From an uncultured Clostridia bacterium (GTDB taxonomy: Bacteria > Bacillota > Clostridia > Oscillospirales > Butyricicoccaceae), in the NCBI GenBank assembly GCA_947856675.1, contig CANUCM010000090.1, positions 1-20,445 on the forward strand: DNA of 20,445 nucleotides, given 5' to 3'. Under the pieces are notes generated by a model that was given only the letters and a program-made list of their open reading frames with translations, had not been told where the DNA came from and made no database searches. This document shows, piece by piece, positions 14,706-20,445 of the stretch (position 1 is its first letter; every line of letters starts with the position of its first letter). A program made the translations under genes and the position numbers.

Positions 14706-15764
14706 TCATGCAAAGAGATTGACGATATCATGGTATGTGACAAAGACAAACAACCCCAAAATCAAAAGCATTCCTGCGAGCTGCACAGCGCCTTCGTGTT
14801 CGGGTTTAATGGGCTTTCCGCGAACCAGCTCAATGAGCAAAAACAGCAGCTTGCCGCCGTCCAGGCCCGGTATGGGAAGCAGGTTGACCACTGCCAGGTT
14901 GACCGACAGAAATGCCACAAAGTACCACACGTCTTCCCACGAGCTCTTGACCCGCTGCGACAGTTCGTTTGTAATGCCCACCGTGCCCATCATGTTGTCC
15001 GCGCTGACTTCGCCGCCGACCAGCATGCCGATGCTCTTGTAGGTCATCTGCAAAAAGCTCAGGCTGCTGTTCCACGCCGTCCCGATCCTCTGCGGCAGGC
15101 TGATTTCTTCCGCGCCAAACAGCAGGCCAAAGCGTAAAGCCCCGTTTTCATCCTCAATGTTCTTTTCAAGGTTCAGGTCTGAAATCGTAACTTTCTGCCC
15201 GTTTCGCCGCACGACAAATGTATACGGCTTGCCCTGCCCCAGTTCCAGCGCGTTGACCACGTCGCTGTAAATGAAAATATGGAAATCATTGATTTTTACC
15301 AGTTCATCGCCCTGCTGCAGCCCGTCCTCGCCCTCAAAGGCAAACCCGGGCATAAACCCGCTGATTTCGGGCACAAGAATGGCTTCGGCCGGCAGCATGA
15401 CAAGCACCAGAATCAGCAGCGCGCTGACAAGGTTCATGACAGAGCCTGCCGCGCTGATGACAAACCGCTTCCAAAGCGCCGCATGCAAAAAGCTGCCCTG
15501 CGTGTCTTCCTCCACCGCAGGCTCGTGCCCTGCCGGTGTTTCAATGACTGTGGTGTCCTCGCCTTTCATGGCGACATACCCGCCCAGCGGCACACAGCGC
15601 AGGGCGTATACCGTCTCCCCCACCTGCTTTTTTATGAGGGCCGGGCCAAAGCCTATGGAGAACTGGTACACCGTCACTCCGGTCAGCTTGGCTGATATGA
15701 AATGCCCCAGCTCATGCACAAAAACAATCAGCCCGAAAATTAAAATTGCAATGACAATGCTCAT
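14706..15764 (-). CDS. rseP: RseP-type site-2 membrane zinc protease
   Basis: A 352-residue integral-membrane metalloprotease. HELGH (17-21) in the first transmembrane segment supplies two zinc ligands and the catalytic Glu, and NLLPIPGLDGG (294-304) in a later segment supplies the Asp ligand. A PDZ domain lies in between (about 125-200). Hydrophobic segments are at about 3-16, 104-128, 281-300 and 328-345. The family performs regulated intramembrane cleavage of anti-sigma factors and clears signal-peptide remnants. Its place between dxr and ispG is common in Firmicutes. The ribosome site AAGGCGG is embedded at the dxr stop, 12 nt upstream. Its actual substrates here are unknown. Confidence 0.96.
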   Translation of the reverse strand: MSIVIAILIFGLIVFVHELGHFISAKLTGVTVYQFSIGFGPALIKKQVGETVYALRCVPLGGYVAMKGEDTTVIETPAGHEPAVEEDTQGSFLHAALWKRFVISAAGSVMNLVSALLILVLVMLPAEAILVPEISGFMPGFAFEGEDGLQQGDELVKINDFHIFIYSDVVNALELGQGKPYTFVVRRNGQKVTISDLNLEKNIEDENGALRFGLLFGAEEISLPQRIGTAWNSSLSFLQMTYKSIGMLVGGEVSADNMMGTVGITNELSQRVKSSWEDVWYFVAFLSVNLAVVNLLPIPGLDGGKLLFLLIELVRGKPIKPEHEGAVQLAGMLLILGLFVFVTYHDIVNLFA

Positions 15765-15776
15765 TTTATAACCGCC

Positions 15777-16925
15777 TTAACCACATTGCGCCGAAGCGCG
15801 CACAAATCCGCGCGCCCAACAGTCACTTTCAAAAATATCTTCTGTCTGCGGCTTCGCGACAAACGCTGCCGCCTCCACTGCCTCCCGGGCCAGACGGACA
15901 ATGTCACAGTAGCCGATGCGCCCGTTCAAAAACAGTGCCACCGCTTCCTCGTTGGCCCCGTTGAGCACCGCGCCCAGATTGCCTCCGCGCCGCAGCACAT
16001 CCCTGCACAGCGCGAGTGCCGGGAAATTTTCTTCATCCGGCGGGAAAAAGCTCCAATTTGCAGGAGATGTAAAGTCGATTTGCTTGCGCATCGGAGGAAG
16101 CCGCTGCGGCCATGTCAGCGCCAGCTGAATCGGAAGCCGCATGTCCGGCGGCGAGCAGACCGCCGCCACCGTTCCGTCACAGAACTCCACCATGGAGTGC
16201 ACAACACTTTCCCGGTGCACTACAACGTCGATCTGCTCCGGCTGCACATCAAACAGCCAGCGTGCCTCCATCACTTCGAATCCCTTGTTCATCATGGTGG
16301 ACGAGTCAATCGTAATCTTTGCCCCCATGCTCCAGCTCGGATGGCGCAGGGCCTGCTGCGGCGTTACCCGGCGAAGCTCATCCAGAGTTTTTCCGAAAAA
16401 CGGGCCGCCCGACGCTGTCAATATCAGCCGGGAAACCTCATTTTCCCGACCGCAGCGCAGAGCCTGGAAAATGGCCGAATGCTCAGAGTCCACCGGTAAA
16501 ATCTGCTGTTTGCGGTTTTGAAAGCGCCGCGTCACAATCTCCCCCGCGCAGACAAGGGACTCCTTGTTTGCCAAAGCCAGTGTTTTCCCTGCATCCGCCG
16601 CAGCCAGCGTAGGACGCAGCCCGGCGATACCCACGGCAGCGTTGAGCACAACATCAGCCTGAGCCAGCGCCGCCGCTTCGCATACGCCCTCTTCACCCGC
16701 AAGAACATGGGTTTCCGTGTCGGCCAGGGCTGTTTTCAAAGCGGCCGCCTGTTTTTCATCGGCCAGCGCCGCGTACTTTGGCCTGAACTCACGCACCTGC
16801 TGCTCCAGCTGCCGCGCGCTGTGCCCTGCAGCCAGTGCGCAGACTGCAAAACCGCCGCCGCGCACCACATCCAGCGCCTGCGTGCCGATAGATCCTGTCG
16901 AACCGATAATGGAAATGTTTTTCAT
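15777..16925 (-). CDS. dxr: 1-deoxy-D-xylulose 5-phosphate reductoisomerase
   Basis: A 382-residue enzyme of the MEP pathway that rearranges and reduces DXP to methylerythritol 4-phosphate with NADPH. The N-terminal NADPH loop is IGSTGSIGTQ (7-16), followed by ALANKESLVCAGE (117-129). The metal site has Asp146 and Glu148 in PVDSEHSAIFQ and Glu217 in NKGFEVMEA. TASGGPFF and SWSMGAKITIDSSTMMNKG are further family signatures. It is full length. The start has a purine-poor GGCGGGCGG ribosome site 13 nt after cdsA. The C-terminal helical region is normal. Confidence 0.97.
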   Translation of the reverse strand: MKNISIIGSTGSIGTQALDVVRGGGFAVCALAAGHSARQLEQQVREFRPKYAALADEKQAAALKTALADTETHVLAGEEGVCEAAALAQADVVLNAAVGIAGLRPTLAAADAGKTLALANKESLVCAGEIVTRRFQNRKQQILPVDSEHSAIFQALRCGRENEVSRLILTASGGPFFGKTLDELRRVTPQQALRHPSWSMGAKITIDSSTMMNKGFEVMEARWLFDVQPEQIDVVVHRESVVHSMVEFCDGTVAAVCSPPDMRLPIQLALTWPQRLPPMRKQIDFTSPANWSFFPPDEENFPALALCRDVLRRGGNLGAVLNGANEEAVALFLNGRIGYCDIVRLAREAVEAAAFVAKPQTEDIFESDCWARGFVRASAQCG

Positions 16926-16938
16926 AGCCGCCCGCCTT

Positions 16939-17748
16939 TTATAGTATGCCGGTAAAGGTCAGCATTATTTCAAAAAGCGGTGCGGTGAACAACACGCTGT
17001 CAAAGCGATCGAGCACGCCGCCATGGCCGGGGAACAGTTTGCCATAATCTTTGATGCCGCAGTTTCGCTTGATAAGCGACATGGCCAAATCGCCGCACTG
17101 CCCTGCCGCCGCACCGATACAGCCCGCCACCGCCAAAAGCAGGTAATCGGGCTGCGCGCCGAAGCTGCGGCCCATGACATACCCGAAAATCAACATACCT
17201 GCGACGCCGCCTGCCAGCCCGCCTATCGCCCCTTCAATGGTTTTTTTGGGGCTGACGTGCGGCGCCAGCTTGTGTTTTCCCAGGCACATACCGACAAGGT
17301 ACGCCGCGCTGTCGCTGCACCATGCCGCTATAAACGGCATGAGGATCAGCTGCCGCCCAAGCGCATTGCCGGTCATGATGCGCAGCACGGAAGAGAGCAG
17401 AAACGGAATGACAAACGCCCCCAAAAAGCCTTCTGCTATATGGGAAAAGCCCAGGCGCTTGTAATCAAAAACCGCCCAAACAAAACTGATGCAGGCATAA
17501 ACGTAAACCCCGAGCAGCAGTTCGTCCTCCCCGCCGTAGCAGGTAAAGAGAGGAACCGTCGCTGCAAAGGCACATGACACCCACAAAAGCGGATGCCCCT
17601 TCAGCGTACCGGTCGCTCCCAGCAGCTCATAGGCAGCCACAGCACACAGCACACAGAAAGCCGCCACCGCCGCCTGCGGCGGCAGCACATAAATGACAAC
17701 AATAAATACGGCAATGGCCACAACGGCCGTAATCAGTCTGGTTTTCAT
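16939..17748 (-). CDS. cdsA: Phosphatidate cytidylyltransferase (CDP-diacylglycerol synthase)
   Basis: A 269-residue membrane enzyme that makes CDP-diacylglycerol from phosphatidate and CTP, the branch point of phospholipid synthesis. Several hydrophobic segments (about 5-22, 24-42, 55-70, 78-95, 108-125, 133-152, 175-193, 202-215) precede the family signature in residues 224-250, with SLIKRN, KDYGKLFPGHGG and the acidic LDRFD. The ATG at 17748 overlaps the uppS stop (ATGA) and has GGAGGAA upstream; the longer frame to 17871 would lie inside uppS and is not used. Confidence 0.95.
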   Translation of the reverse strand: MKTRLITAVVAIAVFIVVIYVLPPQAAVAAFCVLCAVAAYELLGATGTLKGHPLLWVSCAFAATVPLFTCYGGEDELLLGVYVYACISFVWAVFDYKRLGFSHIAEGFLGAFVIPFLLSSVLRIMTGNALGRQLILMPFIAAWCSDSAAYLVGMCLGKHKLAPHVSPKKTIEGAIGGLAGGVAGMLIFGYVMGRSFGAQPDYLLLAVAGCIGAAAGQCGDLAMSLIKRNCGIKDYGKLFPGHGGVLDRFDSVLFTAPLFEIMLTFTGIL

Positions 17749-18494
17749 CCTATTCCTCCATAACGGCGCTTGCGCCGCTGGTACTCGGCAATCGCGGAGA
17801 GAATCTCCTTTTCGCCAAAATCGGGCCACAGCACATCGCTGAACACAAACTCGGTGTATGCCAGCTGCCACAAAAGGAAATTGGAAATACGGCGCTCGCC
17901 GCCCGGGCGGATAAGCAGGTCGGGATCGGAAACCCCAGCCGAATACAGCCGGTTTTCCAGCATTTCCCCGGTAATATCCGCCGCTTTCAGCGCGCCGTCT
18001 TCACACTGCTGCGCCAAAGCGCGGCAGGCCCGCGTCAGCTCATCCCGGCCGCCGTAATTCAGGCACACATTCACGCGCATCCCGCTTGTGCTCTCGGAAA
18101 TTTTCTGTGTTTCCTCTATCAGGGTGCGCAGCGACGGGCTCAGCGGCGAAGTGTCTCCCCAAAAGTACAGGCGGATGTTTTTTTCACGCATATCCCGGAC
18201 CGCTTCGTGCAGATATTTGTCCAAAAGCCCCATAATGGCCGAAACCTCTTCGGGCGGCCGCTTCCAGTTTTCCGTGGAAAACGCGTAGACGGTAAAAGCT
18301 TCCACGCCCAGTCTTGCCAGCGTATCGGCAGCCTTCCTGAACGTTTCGCTGCCCGCGGAATGCCCCGCCGTGCGCGGAAGCCCCCTCTGCTGCGCCCATC
18401 GTCCGTTGCCGTCCATAATGACGGCGACATGCCGCGGAATATTGGCCGGATCGATTTCCGGTTCCGCTTGTTTTTTTCTGCTCAGCCAGGCCAC
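17745..18494 (-). CDS. uppS: Undecaprenyl diphosphate synthase (isoprenyl transferase)
   Basis: A 249-residue cis-prenyltransferase that extends farnesyl diphosphate to the C55 lipid carrier of peptidoglycan synthesis. The N-terminal catalytic motif VAVIMDGNGRWAQ has Asp28 as the Mg2+/diphosphate ligand. AGHSAG, YAFSTENWKRP and the C-terminal RPGGERRISNFLLWQ with DVLWPDF follow. The start codon is GTG, supported by a GGAAAGGG ribosome site 8 nt upstream. It lies 61 nt after frr, with a hairpin in the gap, and couples to cdsA. Its C5 substrate is supplied by the MEP pathway, two enzymes of which (dxr and ispG) are encoded further along the same cluster. Confidence 0.97.
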   Translation of the reverse strand: MAWLSRKKQAEPEIDPANIPRHVAVIMDGNGRWAQQRGLPRTAGHSAGSETFRKAADTLARLGVEAFTVYAFSTENWKRPPEEVSAIMGLLDKYLHEAVRDMREKNIRLYFWGDTSPLSPSLRTLIEETQKISESTSGMRVNVCLNYGGRDELTRACRALAQQCEDGALKAADITGEMLENRLYSAGVSDPDLLIRPGGERRISNFLLWQLAYTEFVFSDVLWPDFGEKEILSAIAEYQRRKRRYGGIG

Positions 18495-18520
18495 ACGTAC
18501 AACCCTTTCCTGTCATAGTT

Positions 18521-18546
18521 TAAGGCGGCGTGTTAGCGCCGCCTTA
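18521..18546. repeat. Strong hairpin between frr and uppS
   Basis: TAAGGCGGCG and CGCCGCCTTA form a perfect 10-bp stem with a 6-nt loop in the 61-nt gap. On the minus strand no run of T follows (AACTATGACA), so it is not a standard terminator. It could be an RNA processing or stability element, or a weak attenuator adjusting uppS and downstream genes. Confidence 0.55.
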
Positions 18547-18555
18547 GATGGTTTT

Positions 18556-19110
18556 TCAAATCTCCAAAAGCTCTTTTTCCTTGCGCGCTATCTCAGCATC
18601 GCACTCTTTGCAGAACTTGTCGGTCATATCCTGTACTTCTTTTTCAAGCTGCTTTAAGTCGTCCTCGGTAATTTCCGACTTCTTTTTCATGTCTTTAAAC
18701 TTGTCGATTGCATCGCGGCGGATGTTGCGCATGGCGACCTTGCCTTCTTCGCCCTGCTTGCGCACGCCCTTAATGAGCTCTTTGCGGCGTTCTTCCGTCA
18801 GCTGCGGGAACACAAGACGGATAACCTTTCCGTCATTTTGCGGGTTGATGCCGATATCCGATGCCTGAATGGCTTTTTCGATTGCCTTGAGGGCGCTGGC
18901 GTCCCACGGCTGGATAGCCAGGACACGCGGCTCAGGCGAAGAAACCGAAGCCAGCTGGTTTACCGGCATACTGGAACCGAAATATTCAATCGACAGCTTA
19001 TCCAAAACGCCGGGGTTGGCTCTGCCGGCGCGGATGGTGGACAGCTCGTGTTTGAGGATCTCAAGGGTTTTCTGCATTTTTTCCTGATAGGGGGTGCACA
19101 ACTGATTCAT
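18556..19110 (-). CDS. frr: Ribosome recycling factor
   Basis: A 184-residue protein of standard family length. The N-terminal helix (YQEKMQKTLEILKHELSTIRAGRANPGVLD), the SSMPVNQLASVSSPEPRVLAIQPWD beta domain and the RKELIKGVRKQGEEGKVAMRNIRRDA helix are typical. With EF-G it splits post-termination ribosomes in the cytoplasm. It follows pyrH by 29 nt, the usual order, with AGGAGGAATCATT ahead of the ATG. Confidence 0.98.
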   Translation of the reverse strand: MNQLCTPYQEKMQKTLEILKHELSTIRAGRANPGVLDKLSIEYFGSSMPVNQLASVSSPEPRVLAIQPWDASALKAIEKAIQASDIGINPQNDGKVIRLVFPQLTEERRKELIKGVRKQGEEGKVAMRNIRRDAIDKFKDMKKKSEITEDDLKQLEKEVQDMTDKFCKECDAEIARKEKELLEI

Positions 19111-19139
19111 AATGATTCCTCCTATGTTGGTGTTTTGTG

Positions 19140-19865
19140 TTATTCGCGCCCGGTGCCGATGTACGATCCGATCCGCTCACCCATAATCACCCGGCGGATA
19201 TTCTGCGGATCTTTCAGCGCAAAAACAAGCACGGGGATGTTGTTGTCCATTGACAGCGTCGTCGCGGTGGAATCCATCACCGCAAGGCCGCGGCTGAGCA
19301 TCTCCGAATAGGTAATGCTGTCCAGCCTGCGCGCGGTTTTGACCTTGTTCGGATCGGCGTCATACACGCCGTCAATGTTCTTTGCAAGCAAAATGACATC
19401 GGCGCCGATTTCAGCCGCGCGCAGCGCTGCGGCCGTATCGGTTGAGAAAAACGGGTTGCCCGTTCCGCAGGCAAAGACCACGACACGCCCTTTTTCCAGG
19501 TGCGAAATTGCCTTGAGCCGAATGTAAGGCTCGGCAATCTTGTTCATGTCAATGCCGGTCTGCACACGCACGGGCACATCGTTATTTTCCAAAACATCCG
19601 CCAGCGCCAGCGCATTGATGGTCGTTGCAAGCATTCCCATGTGATCGGCACGGGTGCGCTCCATCCTCCCGCCGCCATCCTTGACGCCGCGCCAGAAGTT
19701 GCCTCCACCGACCACCACGCCGATCTGCACGCCCATGGCCACGCAATCCTTGATGGCCTTGGCCACGCTGTCCACCACATCAAAATCCAGACCAATCCCG
19801 CGTTCGCCGGCCAACGCTTCGCCGCTGATTTTCAGCAGAACGCGCTTAAACTTAGGAGTATCCAT
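19140..19865 (-). CDS. pyrH: UMP kinase
   Basis: A 241-residue amino-acid-kinase-fold enzyme that phosphorylates UMP to UDP, feeding UTP and CTP synthesis (CTP is used by CdsA in the same cluster). The N-terminal LLKISGEALAG (10-20), GVVVGGGNFWRG (about 49-60) and DHMGMLATTINALALAD (about 74-90) are family signatures, and the FACGTGNPFFSTDTAAALRA region forms the nucleotide site. Its ATG has AGGAGG 6 nt upstream. It is the first gene of the long minus-strand cluster. The tsf and rpsB genes usually found upstream are absent; uvrA is there instead. Confidence 0.97.
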   Translation of the reverse strand: MDTPKFKRVLLKISGEALAGERGIGLDFDVVDSVAKAIKDCVAMGVQIGVVVGGGNFWRGVKDGGGRMERTRADHMGMLATTINALALADVLENNDVPVRVQTGIDMNKIAEPYIRLKAISHLEKGRVVVFACGTGNPFFSTDTAAALRAAEIGADVILLAKNIDGVYDADPNKVKTARRLDSITYSEMLSRGLAVMDSTATTLSMDNNIPVLVFALKDPQNIRRVIMGERIGSYIGTGRE

Positions 19866-19898
19866 TTCTGCCTCCTGTTTTGATAAGTTTCGCTTTCT

Positions 19899-19927
19899 AT
19901 TTTAAACCAAAACCCGCGTTTTGAAAA
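19899..19927 (-). promoter_or_regulatory. Candidate promoter of the pyrH cluster
   Basis: On the minus strand there is TTTTCA (19927-19922), a 17-nt spacer and TAAAAT (19904-19899), about 33 nt ahead of the pyrH ATG. The -35 match is weak. It lies in the 64-nt gap after uvrA, where I found no convincing terminator, so readthrough from uvrA remains possible. Confidence 0.4.
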
Positions 19928-19929
19928 GG

Positions 19930-20445
19930 CTATTTTCGATTATTCAAAATCTTTTTAAGATATTGCCCCGTGTAGGATTTTTCCACTTGCGCGACCTGCT
20001 CCGGCGTCCCCGCTGCCACCAGCGTTCCGCCGCCGCTGCCGCCTTCGGGCCCGAGGTCTATGATATAATCCGCCGTTTTAATCACGTCCAGGTTGTGTTC
20101 GATGACGACGACGCTGTTTCCGCTGCCGACCAGCGTCTGCAGCACGTCAATGAGCTTGTGCACATCATACATATGCAGCCCCGTCGTCGGTTCATCCAGG
20201 ATATAAATGGTGCGGCCCGTCGCCCGCCGTGACAGCTCGGTCGCCAGCTTGACACGCTGTGCCTCGCCGCCCGACAGTGTGGTGGACGGCTGCCCCAGCT
20301 TGATATAGCTTAAGCCGACATCATACAGCGTCTGCAGCTTTTTGCGGATTTTCGGCACATTTTCAAAAAAACTCAGCGCCTCTTCCACCGTCATTTCGAG
20401 AACCTCGTGGATGTTTTTCCCTTTATAGCGCACCTCCAGCGTTTC
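19930..20445 (-). CDS. uvrA: UvrA, excinuclease ABC subunit A, C-terminal part (runs off the right edge)
   Basis: The visible 171 residues are the C-terminus of the roughly 940-residue damage-recognition ATPase of nucleotide excision repair. The frame enters from the window edge with ETLEVRYKGKNI. An ABC signature TTLSGGEAQRVKLATEL and Walker B TIYILDEPTTGLH follow, then the VVIEHNLDVIKTADYIIDLGPEGG switch segment, and the protein ends naturally at YLKKILNNRK. There is no frameshift. The GTG at 20433 is an internal codon, not a start. It is on the same strand as pyrH, 64 nt upstream of it. Confidence 0.97.
   Translation of the reverse strand, partial: ETLEVRYKGKNIHEVLEMTVEEALSFFENVPKIRKKLQTLYDVGLSYIKLGQPSTTLSGGEAQRVKLATELSRRATGRTIYILDEPTTGLHMYDVHKLIDVLQTLVGSGNSVVVIEHNLDVIKTADYIIDLGPEGGSGGGTLVAAGTPEQVAQVEKSYTGQYLKKILNNRK

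Noticed and set aside
17749..17871. A 41-codon N-terminal extension of CdsA inside uppS.
   Set aside because: The extension is antigenic of out-of-frame uppS coding sequence, with an Arg/Cys-rich composition; the ATG at 17748 has a strong ribosome site and starts the first membrane segment.
1..20445. tRNA, rRNA, riboswitch, CRISPR array or prophage genes.
   Set aside because: Reading both strands gave no cloverleaf, rRNA core, repeat-spacer pattern or phage gene, and the longer gaps are explained by promoters and terminators.

Overview
The window looks like chromosomal DNA of an endospore-forming, anaerobic Clostridia-type Firmicute, most likely of the Oscillospirales/Ruminococcaceae kind. 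The basis is spo0A next to spoIVB, a Gram-positive PolC-type replicative polymerase, a ferredoxin-dependent 2-oxoacid oxidoreductase, a pyrophosphate-type phosphofructokinase and the MEP isoprenoid pathway. The lineage is inferred from gene content, not from a search. Most genes are on the minus strand.

Layout. Positions 1-77 hold the antisense end of an IS30-family transposase. It breaks abruptly into a PAS-like sensor fragment (to 438), so the left edge is a rearranged junction. A two-way terminator (464-505) separates it from a minus-strand operon (3816 to 532): a P-loop ATPase of unknown role, then the delta, alpha, beta and gamma subunits of a VOR/KOR-type 2-oxoacid:ferredoxin oxidoreductase. 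A good promoter lies at 3852-3880. Next on the minus strand come spoIVB (5958-4912) and spo0A (4780-4010), with a promoter, direct repeats and an inverted repeat between them, and then class II fructose-bisphosphate aldolase (7091-6153). The aldolase is divergent from a plus-strand PPi-type phosphofructokinase (7219-8457), and their promoters have abutting -35 boxes. A small plus-strand methyltransferase (8582-9241) follows and converges on the next cluster at a strong two-way terminator.

From 19865 down to 9307 is one long minus-strand cluster: pyrH, frr, uppS, cdsA, dxr, rseP, ispG and polC. It joins UMP phosphorylation, ribosome recycling, undecaprenyl carrier synthesis, CDP-diacylglycerol synthesis, two MEP-pathway steps, the site-2 protease and the replicative polymerase. 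The 3' end of uvrA runs off the right edge.

Almost everything here is core housekeeping or sporulation machinery, and I see no phage, CRISPR or clearly new multi-gene system. The observations most worth checking are the Spo0A receiver domain, which lacks the usual acidic-pair and switch residues, the uncharacterised P-loop protein leading the oxidoreductase operon, the structured spo0A control region, the abutting fba/pfk promoters and the transposase/PAS junction.
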